From Gammaproteobacteria bacterium (lineage in GTDB: Bacteria > Pseudomonadota > Gammaproteobacteria > JABABF01), in NCBI GenBank assembly GCA_014238345.1, contig JABABF010000033.1:1-14162 (forward strand): a stretch of DNA of 14,162 nucleotides, given 5' to 3'. This document shows positions 7,579 through 14,162 of this stretch, in pieces. Every line of letters starts with the position of its first letter. Position 1 is the stretch's first letter. A model generated the notes under the pieces. The model was given only the letters and a program-made list of their open reading frames with translations, searched no databases and was not told where the DNA came from. The translations under genes were made by a program, and so were the position numbers.

Positions 7579-8778
7579 GTGGATCACCTGCGCAACATGC
7601 TCGACCGCTGGGGGGAGGCTTTTCGCCCCGGGCGGCGATGGGAGGCTTGGCAACCGCTGTACGAAGCGGTGGACACGATCTTCTACACCCCCGGCAAAGT
7701 AACACGAGGAGCCTCTCACCTGCGCGATGGCGTCGACCTCAAGCGCATCATGATCATGGTGTGGCTGGCTACTTTCCCCGCTATGTTTTGGGGGATGTAC
7801 AACGTCGGGCACCGAGCGAATACTCTGTTGGCTGCTGGCAATGTAACACCGACATCGGGTTGGCGGCATCAATTGCTGGAGCTGCTCAGTGCCTACGATC
7901 CAGCCAGTATCGTGTCCTGTCTGCTGCACGGCGCTGTTTGGTTCTTGCCTATCTACCTCGTCACCTTTTTTGTCGGCGGCTTCTGGGAAGTGCTGTTCGC
8001 CATGCGCAGACGGCATGAAATCAATGAAGGTTTCTTTGTGAGTTCTATCTTGTTCGCCCTCAGCTGCCCCCCCAGCATACCGCTATGGCAGGTTGCCATC
8101 GGCATTAGTTTTGGCATCGTAATAGGCAAAGAAATCTTTGGTGGTACTGGTAAAAATTTCATGAATCCCGCCCTGTGTGGGCGTGCTTTCCTGTACTTTG
8201 CCTATCCGGCGCAGCTGTCTGGCGACAGCGTGTGGACCGTCGTCGACGGCTACACTTCTGCTTCGCCGCTATCGGTCGCCGCCGCTGAGGGGATCGCCGG
8301 ACTGCGTGGCGAGTTCACTTGGCTGAGCGCCTTTCTCGGTCAGATTGATGGCTCCTTTGGCGAGACCTCGACTTTGGCGATCCTAATCGGCGGTGCAGTG
8401 CTGTTGTTCAGCGGCATCGCCTCGTGGCGCATTGTCGCCGGTGCCTTGCTCGGCACCATTGCCAGTGCTTGGCTATTTGCTCTGGGTGCCGCACCCGACT
8501 CTCAGCTATCAGTGCCCTGGTACTGGCACCTAGTGCTGGGGGGCTACGCCTTTGGGCTCATCTTTATGGCCACCGAACCGGTCACTGCGGCGGTCACCGA
8601 TGCGGGACGCTGGATTTATGGTGCACTAATCGGTGTCATGGTCGTACTCATTCGGGTCGCCAACCCCGCCTACCCTGAAGGGATGATGCTGGCCATCCTA
8701 TTTGCTAATTGCTTCGCTTCTCTCATAGACTATTTCGTAGCCGAGTTTCATATCCGCAGGCGTACACACCATGGCTGA
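7579..8778 (+). CDS. nqrB: NqrB, membrane subunit B of Na+-NQR
   Basis: A 399-aa polytopic inner-membrane subunit that carries covalent FMN and riboflavin and forms part of the ion and quinone pathway. Family segments include Y-E-A-V-D-T-I-F-Y-T-P-G-K-V-T (29-42), V-G-G-F-W-E (G133, G134, E137, matching Vibrio G140/G141/E144 by a constant offset of 7), G-K-E-I-F-G-G-T-G-K-N-F-M-N-P-A-L, and L-I-D-Y-F near the C-terminus. The FMN-attachment site is unusual: D-G-Y-T-S-A-S (223-229) where the family has D-G-x-S-G-A-T, so Ser229 replaces the FMN-binding Thr (Vibrio Thr236). Tyr206 stands where Vibrio has Phe213. The GTG start gives the usual N-terminus; a TTG at 7552 would add 9 residues and overlap nqrA. 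The stop overlaps nqrC by 8 nt. Confidence 0.95.
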   Translation: MDHLRNMLDRWGEAFRPGRRWEAWQPLYEAVDTIFYTPGKVTRGASHLRDGVDLKRIMIMVWLATFPAMFWGMYNVGHRANTLLAAGNVTPTSGWRHQLLELLSAYDPASIVSCLLHGAVWFLPIYLVTFFVGGFWEVLFAMRRRHEINEGFFVSSILFALSCPPSIPLWQVAIGISFGIVIGKEIFGGTGKNFMNPALCGRAFLYFAYPAQLSGDSVWTVVDGYTSASPLSVAAAEGIAGLRGEFTWLSAFLGQIDGSFGETSTLAILIGGAVLLFSGIASWRIVAGALLGTIASAWLFALGAAPDSQLSVPWYWHLVLGGYAFGLIFMATEPVTAAVTDAGRWIYGALIGVMVVLIRVANPAYPEGMMLAILFANCFASLIDYFVAEFHIRRRTHHG

Positions 8779-9616
8779 GCCAGCTGTTCACCGTGACAGT
8801 ATCGCCCGAACAATTGCTACGGCGGTCGTTATTTGCGCCGTCTGCTCCATCATTGTGTCCGTAGCGGCAGTCGCATTGCGTCCATTACAGGAAGAGAACC
8901 GCCGCATTGATGTCCAACGCAATATCCTCAGTGCCGCCCAGCTCTTGCCCAAGGATCGGGTCGACGCGGCCACGGTGACCCAGCGCTTTGAATCCGTGCA
9001 ACTGCGGCTCGTAGATTTGCGTAGCGGCCATTTCCTCTCAGCGGAAGAAGCTGCGCTCGCTCTCAATGGCACCTCCCTCCAAGATTACAACCCACTAGTA
9101 GCTCTGCGTGACTTGGCACTTTCCACGACCGTGCCCGCAGTGCAAGACATCGCCCGTGTACGACGCCGTGAACACTACGCGCCAGTCTATTTAGCAGTGG
9201 ATGACACGGGAGCCAACACGCTGATCCTGCCCGTGCGCGGCTACGGTCTGTGGTCGACACTCTACGGCTACTTGGCACTTGCCGCAGATGCCAACAGCAT
9301 CATCGGGCTCAGCTTCTACGCCCATGGAGAAACCCCTGGCCTTGGTGGCGAAGTCGACAATCCGGCGTGGAAGGCTCAATGGCAAGGCAAAAAGTTATAT
9401 CGGCCAGAGTGCCTATCGGGTACCGAGCGCAACTGCGAGGTCGCTTTGCTCGTATCCAAGGGAATCGGACCGGCAGGCAATCCCCATCGCGTCGACGGGC
9501 TCAGCGGTGCCTCGCTGACCAGTCTAGGAGTGCAAAACTTGGTGCATTACTGGCTGGGCAACCAGGGGTTTAGTGAGTTCTTGGCCAATTACCGCAACGG
9601 CATGGCTGGGAGCTGA
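8771..9616 (+). CDS. nqrC: NqrC, FMN-binding subunit C of Na+-NQR
   Basis: A 281-aa subunit with one N-terminal membrane helix (about residues 13-36) and a periplasmic FMN-binding domain carrying covalent FMN in the electron path. Family segments are Y-G-L-W-S-T-L-Y-G-Y, H-G-E-T-P-G-L-G-G-E-V, and V-D-G-L-S-G-A-S-L-T-S-L-G-V-Q at 241-255. The last is the ApbE flavinylation site, but the acceptor is Ser248 (TCG) instead of the usual Thr (Vibrio Thr225, S-G-A-T-L-T-S). Apart from this residue the site is canonical. The protein is slightly longer than the roughly 260-aa Vibrio form; an extra segment L-Y-R-P-E-C-L-S-G-T-E-R-N-C brings in two cysteines. The ATG overlaps the nqrB stop, suggesting translational coupling. 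nqrD follows after 6 nt. Confidence 0.95.
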   Translation: MAEPAVHRDSIARTIATAVVICAVCSIIVSVAAVALRPLQEENRRIDVQRNILSAAQLLPKDRVDAATVTQRFESVQLRLVDLRSGHFLSAEEAALALNGTSLQDYNPLVALRDLALSTTVPAVQDIARVRRREHYAPVYLAVDDTGANTLILPVRGYGLWSTLYGYLALAADANSIIGLSFYAHGETPGLGGEVDNPAWKAQWQGKKLYRPECLSGTERNCEVALLVSKGIGPAGNPHRVDGLSGASLTSLGVQNLVHYWLGNQGFSEFLANYRNGMAGS

Positions 9617-9622
9617 GCGGCG

Positions 9623-10312
9623 ATGGCAATGCAATCTTCATGGCGGCAACGACTGTTGGAGCCTATTTTTGATAACAATCCGATCGCGCTACAAATCTTG
9701 GGGATCTGTTCGGCACTGGCAGTGACCACAAGCCTTGCCCCCACAGTGGTCATGTGCGTTGCACTGACAGTGGTCACCGGGCTGTCAAATTTCTTCGTTT
9801 CGCTGATCCGTGCGTGGATTCCATCCAATATCCGCATCATCGTGCAGATGACCATCATCTCATCGCTAGTCATCGTGGTTGATGAAGTACTCAAAGCCAG
9901 CTTCTATGACATCAGCAAACAGCTGTCTGTATTCGTTGGTCTGATCATCACCAACTGCATTGTCATGGGGCGCGCCGAGGCCTACGCAATGAAAAATCCA
10001 CCGTTGCCCAGCTTGCTCGACGGTATCGGCAACGGCCTCGGCTACAGCATATTACTGTTGGTGGTCGGCACAGTGCGTGAATTATTCGGTTCGGGATCCC
10101 TGTTTGGGTACACCGTCTTAGTGCCAGTAACAGAGGGCGGTTGGTTCTACCCAACCAATCTATTCCTGCTCGCCCCCAGTGCTTTCTTTATCATCGGGCT
10201 GATGATCTGGGGGCTACGCACTTGGAAAACTGAACAGATCGAACCCACAACTCACACTCTGGCTCCCAACACTCGCCCCCTCGTGTTGGCCGCAACAGCA
10301 CCATCGCGCTGA
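9623..10312 (+). CDS. nqrD: NqrD, membrane subunit D of Na+-NQR
   Basis: A 229-aa polytopic inner-membrane subunit. NqrD and NqrE form a two-fold pair that binds an intramembrane 2Fe-2S centre between four cysteines. Both NqrD ligands are present at exactly the Vibrio positions: Cys29 (G-I-C-S-A-L-A-V-T) and Cys112 (I-T-N-C-I-V-M-G-R-A-E-A). The conserved acidic Asp133 (L-L-D-G-I-G-N-G-L-G-Y) is kept. R-E-L-F-G-S-G and F-Y-P-T-N-L-F-L-L-A-P-S-A-F-F are typical. The C-terminal tail is about 20 residues longer than in Vibrio and rich in Thr/Pro/Ala. The ribosome binding site GGGAG (9608-9612) lies in the end of nqrC, 10 nt before the ATG. The stop shares one base with the nqrE start. Confidence 0.95.
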   Translation: MAMQSSWRQRLLEPIFDNNPIALQILGICSALAVTTSLAPTVVMCVALTVVTGLSNFFVSLIRAWIPSNIRIIVQMTIISSLVIVVDEVLKASFYDISKQLSVFVGLIITNCIVMGRAEAYAMKNPPLPSLLDGIGNGLGYSILLLVVGTVRELFGSGSLFGYTVLVPVTEGGWFYPTNLFLLAPSAFFIIGLMIWGLRTWKTEQIEPTTHTLAPNTRPLVLAATAPSR

Positions 10313-10920
10313 TGGAACACTACTTGAGCTTATTTGTGCGCACCGTGTTCATTGAGAACATGGCGCTGAGCTTTTTCTTGGGCATGTGTACTTTCCTCGC
10401 CATCTCCAAGCAGGTCAAGGCGGCACTAGGTCTGGGCATCGCTGTGGTCGTCGTACTCACAATCACCGTACCGCTGAACAACTTAATCTATCACTACCTA
10501 CTGGTGCCCGGAGCCTTGGCGTGGGCTGGCTTGGGGGAGGTCGATCTACGCTTCCTCAGCTTGATCAGCTATATCGGTGTCATCGCTGCATCGGTGCAGA
10601 TCATGGAGATGTTTCTTGACCGCTATGTACCCACACTATACAACGCACTAGGTGTGTTTTTGCCGCTAATCACCGTCAACTGTGCCATTCTCGGTGCCAC
10701 ATTGCTGATGGTGGAGCGCCAATTGCTGTTCGCTGAGAGCGTGGTCTATGGCTTCGGTGCTGGTGTCGGCTGGCTACTGGCTATCGTCTCCTTAGCCAGT
10801 ATCCGGGAGCGACTCAAATACAGTGATGTGCCCGAGGGCCTGCGCGGACTAGGCATTACTTTCATCACCGTTGGGCTGATGTCACTGGGTTTTATGGCCT
10901 TCGGTGGCATCTCACTCTAG
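10312..10920 (+). CDS. nqrE: NqrE, membrane subunit E of Na+-NQR
   Basis: A 202-aa polytopic subunit, homologous to NqrD in inverted topology, completing the intramembrane 2Fe-2S site. The N-terminus H-Y-L-S-L-F-V-R-T-V-F-I-E-N-M-A-L is typical. Cys26 (G-M-C-T-F-L-A-I-S) and Cys124 (V-N-C-A-I-L-G) match Vibrio Cys26 and Cys120, with a 4-residue insertion before the second. Glu99 (Q-I-M-E-M-F-L-D) matches Vibrio Glu95 with the same shift. The start is in a TGATG overlap with the nqrD stop and has no good ribosome binding site, so it is probably translated by coupling. The C-terminus G-F-M-A-F-G-G-I is typical. Confidence 0.95.
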   Translation: MEHYLSLFVRTVFIENMALSFFLGMCTFLAISKQVKAALGLGIAVVVVLTITVPLNNLIYHYLLVPGALAWAGLGEVDLRFLSLISYIGVIAASVQIMEMFLDRYVPTLYNALGVFLPLITVNCAILGATLLMVERQLLFAESVVYGFGAGVGWLLAIVSLASIRERLKYSDVPEGLRGLGITFITVGLMSLGFMAFGGISL

Positions 10921-10932
10921 ACTCAGCACGGC

Positions 10933-10940
10933 GGGGGAGA
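10933..10940 (+). promoter_or_regulatory. Purine-rich Shine-Dalgarno of nqrF
   Basis: GGGGGAGA lies 6 nt before the nqrF ATG, in the 26-bp nqrE-nqrF gap, the widest gap in the run. It is one of the strongest ribosome binding sites in the operon, in contrast to the coupled nqrC and nqrE starts. Confidence 0.55.
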
Positions 10941-10946
10941 GCGGAG

Positions 10947-12167
10947 ATGATATTGGAAATTTTGCTCGGTGTGCTAATGTTCACCGGCATCGTGCTGGCC
11001 TTGGTCGCACTGATCTTGGCGGCGCAGTCACAGCTAGTCAACAGTGGTGCAGTATTAATAGAAATCAACGAGAAAAAAAGTTTGACTGTCCCAACTGGCG
11101 GCAAATTGCTACAGGCGCTGTCAGAGCAGGGAGTTTTTCTGTCATCTGCCTGCGGTGGCGGCGGCACTTGCGCGCAGTGTCGCTGTCATGTTTTGTCTGG
11201 TGGTGGGGCGATATTGCCAGTGGAAGAAAGCCACTTCACTCGCCGAGAGCAGCGAGAAGGACTGCGCTTGGCCTGTCAAGTTCCCATTAAGCAGTCGCTA
11301 AAAATACAGGTTCCAGAATCGGTGTTTGGCACTAGCTGTTGGGAGTGCCGTGTCGAATCAAGCCCCAATGTGGCGACTTTTATCAAGGAATTAAATTTGA
11401 CATTGCCGCCAGGTGAAGAGGTTGGTTTCCGCGCTGGTGGCTATGTGCAACTGGAGTGTCCACCGCATCAGCTCAGCTTTGCAGACTTTGATATTGATCC
11501 AAAGTATCGACCGGCTTGGGAGAGATTTAACTTTTTTCAATTTCATTCCACTGTCAAAGAGCAAACCATCCGCGCTTACTCTATGGCCAATTACCCCGAT
11601 GAAAAGGGAGTGCTTAAATTTAACATCCGCATTGCAACCCCGCCGCCTCGTACTGAGCTGCCACCAGGCATTATGAGTTCTTGGGTATTCAACCTAACAC
11701 CAGGTGACAAGGTGAGGGTTTACGGCCCATTTGGTGAGTTCTTTGCCAAGGATGGCGATGCGGAAATGATCTTTATCGGTGGCGGTGCTGGCATGGCACC
11801 AATGCGCTCACATCTATTTGATCAGCTCAAGCGTCTCAACAGCAAACGCAAGATAAATTTCTGGTATGGTGCGCGGAGCTCATGCGAAATGTTCTATGAC
11901 AACGAGTACAAAAAACTCGCCGAAGAACACGATAATTTCCAATTCCATGTGGCGCTATCAGAACCACAGCCAGAGGATCATTGGAGTGGACACACCGGCT
12001 TTATACATCAGGTACTGTACGACAATTATCTGCGCGACCACCCCGCACCAGAGGACTGCGAATATTACATCTGTGGACCCCCGTTGATGAACTCGGCAGT
12101 TATTGCCATGCTCGATGAACTCGGGGTCGAGTCCGAGAATATTTTGTTTGACGATTTTGGTGGCTGA
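10947..12167 (+). CDS. nqrF: NqrF, NADH dehydrogenase subunit of Na+-NQR
   Basis: A 406-aa subunit that oxidises NADH and passes electrons through FAD and a 2Fe-2S centre to the membrane subunits. It has one N-terminal membrane helix (about 4-26). A ferredoxin domain carries Cys69, Cys75, Cys78 and Cys110 (C-G-G-G-G-T-C-A-Q-C, then L-A-C-Q-V), one position off the Vibrio set. The ferredoxin-reductase part has the FAD motif R-A-Y-S (209-212), G-P-F-G-E-F-F, the nucleotide-binding G-G-G-A-G-M-A-P (278-285) and C-G-P-P (376-379), ending D-D-F-G-G. The length is almost identical to the 408-aa Vibrio protein. There is no sign of damage. It seems somewhat richer in A/T codons than its neighbours by eye; this was not measured. 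Confidence 0.96.
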   Translation: MILEILLGVLMFTGIVLALVALILAAQSQLVNSGAVLIEINEKKSLTVPTGGKLLQALSEQGVFLSSACGGGGTCAQCRCHVLSGGGAILPVEESHFTRREQREGLRLACQVPIKQSLKIQVPESVFGTSCWECRVESSPNVATFIKELNLTLPPGEEVGFRAGGYVQLECPPHQLSFADFDIDPKYRPAWERFNFFQFHSTVKEQTIRAYSMANYPDEKGVLKFNIRIATPPPRTELPPGIMSSWVFNLTPGDKVRVYGPFGEFFAKDGDAEMIFIGGGAGMAPMRSHLFDQLKRLNSKRKINFWYGARSSCEMFYDNEYKKLAEEHDNFQFHVALSEPQPEDHWSGHTGFIHQVLYDNYLRDHPAPEDCEYYICGPPLMNSAVIAMLDELGVESENILFDDFGG

Positions 12168-12184
12168 GTACAGCGTAGCACCGT

Positions 12185-13261
12185 ATGGCTGATGTAGCCG
12201 CCACACTGAGCGCATGGGATCGAGTCGGGCGGCTATGTAGCAGGCTAGCACTACTGTCTCTAGTGGCGACACTTGCCTCCTGCTCCGAGACCAAGTCCGA
12301 GGTTTGGCGTATTGATGGCCGCTCAATGGGGACTTTTTATCACATCACCATCGTGGTTCCACCAGGAGCTCATAGCGCTTTGCTCAGCGAATTAACACTA
12401 GGCATAACGCAGCGTCTAGTGCAAGTTGAACAGGCGATGAGCACTTATCTAGAGGATTCCGAGGTGTCGCGCTTCAATCGCGTAGCAGTAGCGACTTGGT
12501 TCCCGGTATCCAGCGCCACTGTGAGAGTCGTCTCACTGGCTCAAGAAATCGCTGTCAGTAGTGGGGGAGCCTTTGACATCACGGTGGGAGAGCTGGTCGA
12601 GCTGTGGGGATTTGGCGCAACACCTGCTCCCGCTCCCCGGCAACCACCCGCCCCGGCCTCCCTGAGCCGCGCCCGAGAGGCGCTCGGCTATCAGTACTTG
12701 GAGTGGCGAGCGCAACCACCTGCACTGCGCAAACAGCGCCCCCTGCACATTGATCTCTCGGCGATTGCCAAAGGCTACGCCGTGGATCAAGTCGCCGATT
12801 ACTTGTACGAGCGTGGTTTGCAGCATTACCTCGTCGAAGTCGGCGGGGAACTGCGCGCACAGGGAAAAAATGCTAATGGAAAGGCATGGCGACTCGGCAT
12901 TGAGCGACCTGATGCCGCACCGGGGACAGTGCAGCGCGCCATTAACATCAATGATGCCGCAGTGGCCACCTCGGGAGATTACCGCAATTTCTATCTCTGG
13001 CAGGGACAGCGCTATTCACACAGCATGAACCCGCACCTCGGGCGACCAGTGCGCCACGCACTGGCCTCGGTCACCGTGATTGCCCAGCGTGCGGCGCGAG
13101 CAGATGCACTAGCCACCGCTCTGTATGTGCTGGGTCCTGATGCCGGGCGGCAGCTGGCCGAGCAACATGAACTCGCCGCATTCTTTATCATACGCTCGGC
13201 GACCGACACATGGGAAGAGTATGCCACCCCGGCGATGACACAGCTCCTAAGCCCACCATAA
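12185..13261 (+). CDS. apbE: ApbE, FAD:protein FMN transferase (lipoprotein)
   Basis: A 358-aa periplasm-facing lipoprotein that splits FAD and attaches FMN to a hydroxyl residue of NqrB and NqrC. An N-terminal hydrophobic stretch ends in a lipobox L-A-S-C with Cys33 as lipidation site and Ser at +2. Family motifs are S-M-G-T-F-Y, F-D-I-T-V-G-E-L-V-E-L-W-G-F-G, I-D-L-S-A-I-A-K-G-Y-A-V-D (189-201), V-E-V-G-G-E-L, and A-D-A-L-A-T-A-L with the metal-binding Asp307 and Thr311. The HxxDPxTG motif is altered to H-S-M-N-P-H-L-G (279-286): the His is kept, Asp is Asn282 and Thr is Leu285. Pro/Ala-rich residues near 145-160 look like a loop insertion. It starts 17 nt after nqrF with no good ribosome binding site. 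Its placement argues strongly that NQR is its substrate. Confidence 0.94.
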   Translation: MADVAATLSAWDRVGRLCSRLALLSLVATLASCSETKSEVWRIDGRSMGTFYHITIVVPPGAHSALLSELTLGITQRLVQVEQAMSTYLEDSEVSRFNRVAVATWFPVSSATVRVVSLAQEIAVSSGGAFDITVGELVELWGFGATPAPAPRQPPAPASLSRAREALGYQYLEWRAQPPALRKQRPLHIDLSAIAKGYAVDQVADYLYERGLQHYLVEVGGELRAQGKNANGKAWRLGIERPDAAPGTVQRAININDAAVATSGDYRNFYLWQGQRYSHSMNPHLGRPVRHALASVTVIAQRAARADALATALYVLGPDAGRQLAEQHELAAFFIIRSATDTWEEYATPAMTQLLSPP

Positions 13262-13266
13262 CTAAT

Positions 13267-13428
13267 ATGTCATTGTTATTCATCACTTTTTTATTTTTTC
13301 TGTTGGCCTTTTCTGGCCTTGCGAGTGGGCTATGGCTCAATGGACGACCTCCGAGTGGCTCCTGCGGTGGCAATGCTTGTGGCCTGTGCGCGCAGCGTGG
13401 GCATTGCAAGCGGCGCGAGCGCCGCTGA
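13267..13428 (+). CDS. nqrM: NqrM, Na+-NQR maturation protein (DUF539)
   Basis: A 53-aa protein with one N-terminal membrane helix (about 3-24) and a short cysteine-rich tail: Cys33, Cys38, Cys41 and Cys47 in S-C-G-G-N-A-C-G-L-C-A-Q-R-G-H-C. NqrM is required for NQR maturation, probably supplying iron for the NqrD/NqrE centre; conserved cysteines matter for this. Size, topology, the S-C-G-G motif and position after apbE identify it. It is shorter than the roughly 70-80 aa usual in Vibrio and its tail is compressed. The frame is open upstream to an ATG at 13210, but that would lie inside apbE and add a non-membrane leader. I therefore chose the ATG at 13267, which is 5 nt after the apbE stop. 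No clear ribosome binding site is visible. Confidence 0.85.
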   Translation: MSLLFITFLFFLLAFSGLASGLWLNGRPPSGSCGGNACGLCAQRGHCKRRERR

Positions 13429-13438
13429 GCACGGGGCG

Positions 13439-14162
13439 ATGTTTCGACCACTAGCTATCTGCATCGCCTGGCGATTATTCAAGGGAGCCCGCCGAGAACG
13501 CTTCCTCTCACTGGTCTCCACCACTGCCTTTGGCGCCATGGCTTTGGGAGTCGCGGTGCTAATCATCGTGTTGTCGGTCATGGGGGCACTGGCTGAATCG
13601 ACCCAACGGCGCTTACTGTACGCACTGCCACACCTGAGCATTGAGACCCACGACGGCAACGCACGGGACTGGAGAAATCTTGCTGCTACGCTCTCGGCTA
13701 TGCCTGATATTGTGTCTGCTACCCCCATGACACAGCGTCAAGTACTACTGCGCCACCGCGATGGCGCAGTGATGAGCGCCGAGCTGCGCGGTGTGTCGCC
13801 GGGTGGAGAAATATTGTTGGATGAGTTCAAGGCAACAAAGCCACTAGCCGATGCTAGCTATGGACTCGTCTTATCACAACAACTGGCTCGACGCCTACAT
13901 GCCGAACCCGGCGATCAGATCACCATCATGCTCCCCACACTACGGGCTTCACCCTTTGGCCCGCTGCCCCGTCAACGGCGCTTCCAACTGCGTGCTGTGC
14001 TGGCTCCCGGGGTGGCTCCCGGCTCGGAGCTGGCACTGGCACGACTCGAAGATGTCAATCGTCTGTTGTATCTGTCCACCGAGCCGGGCGTGGCCAGCGG
14101 ACTGCGCCTAGCGTTGAGCGAACCCATGCGCAGCGCTTTGGTCGGGCAGCGCATCGCAGCAA
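13439..14162 (+). CDS. lolC: LolC-like lipoprotein-releasing permease, N-terminal fragment
   Basis: The first 241 codons of a LolC/LolE-family permease; the gene runs off the right edge. These permeases form, with the LolD ATPase, the inner-membrane machine that releases lipoproteins to LolA. The N-terminus M-F-R-P-L-A-I-C-I-A-W-R is typical. The first membrane helix (about 26-48, A-L-G-V-A-V-L-I-I-V-L-S-V-M) is followed by a periplasmic domain. I prefer LolC over LolE because of the segment S-P-F-G-P-L-P-R-Q-R-R-F (about 176-187), which resembles the LolA-binding hook of E. coli LolC. After V-L-S-V-M the family usually has N-G-F-(E)-x-E, but here it is G-A-L-A-E-S. It starts 10 nt after nqrM with GGGG close upstream. 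lolD and lolE would lie beyond the window. Confidence 0.75.
   Translation, partial: MFRPLAICIAWRLFKGARRERFLSLVSTTAFGAMALGVAVLIIVLSVMGALAESTQRRLLYALPHLSIETHDGNARDWRNLAATLSAMPDIVSATPMTQRQVLLRHRDGAVMSAELRGVSPGGEILLDEFKATKPLADASYGLVLSQQLARRLHAEPGDQITIMLPTLRASPFGPLPRQRRFQLRAVLAPGVAPGSELALARLEDVNRLLYLSTEPGVASGLRLALSEPMRSALVGQRIAA

Noticed and set aside
7375..8016. A 213-codon open frame on the - strand across nqrA/nqrB
   Set aside because: It overlaps two strongly conserved genes on the other strand and shows no family motif.
13210..13266. Earlier start for nqrM inside apbE
   Set aside because: It would put a charged leader before the membrane helix and overlap the apbE coding sequence. The ATG at 13267 gives the family N-terminus.
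1..14162. Mobile elements, CRISPR arrays, tRNA/rRNA genes, riboswitches or a defence island
   Set aside because: Reading both strands, I found no transposase or integrase motifs, no spaced direct repeats and no RNA-gene signatures. Genes are tightly packed core functions with no gap over about 105 bp.

Overview
The window is a conserved, gene-dense stretch of a gammaproteobacterial chromosome. The pointers to this group are a T2SS-type gspA-gspB pair, mfd divergent from a long-form gap gene, a complete six-subunit Na+-NQR operon followed by apbE and nqrM, and a LolC-type permease. The mfd | gap-nqrABCDEF-apbE-nqrM order is, from memory, the arrangement in Pseudomonas and relatives, so a member of or near Pseudomonadales/Cellvibrionales is my best guess. 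No lineage-specific marker such as rRNA is present. I see no mobile elements, tRNAs, CRISPR arrays or long repeats.

Layout. Bases 3-1084 (+) hold the C-terminal part of gspA (cut by the window edge) and a complete gspB. Bases 1166-4582 (-) hold mfd, convergent with gspB across an 81-bp gap that contains an imperfect hairpin. A 105-bp divergent region (4583-4687) separates mfd from gap. From 4688 to the right edge everything is on the + strand and closely packed: gap (GTG start), nqrA (8-nt overlap with gap), nqrB (GTG start), nqrC (8-nt overlap), nqrD, nqrE (1-nt overlap), nqrF, apbE, nqrM and a lolC-like gene that runs off the window. The largest gap in this run is 26 bp, so a single transcript is plausible. 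There is no gene-free stretch longer than about 105 bp.

How the genes work together. GAPDH produces NAD(P)H. NQR oxidises NADH, reduces quinone and pumps Na+ (or H+ in some pseudomonads). ApbE attaches FMN covalently to NqrB and NqrC. NqrM is needed to assemble the NqrD/NqrE iron-sulfur centre. ApbE is a predicted lipoprotein, and the next gene but one encodes a Lol lipoprotein-sorting permease.

The most notable observation is that both FMN-attachment sites carry serine where the family normally has threonine (NqrB Ser229, NqrC Ser248), while the neighbouring ApbE has a changed HxxDPxTG motif. I found no wholly new system; the rest is recognisable core metabolism with some sequence departures.
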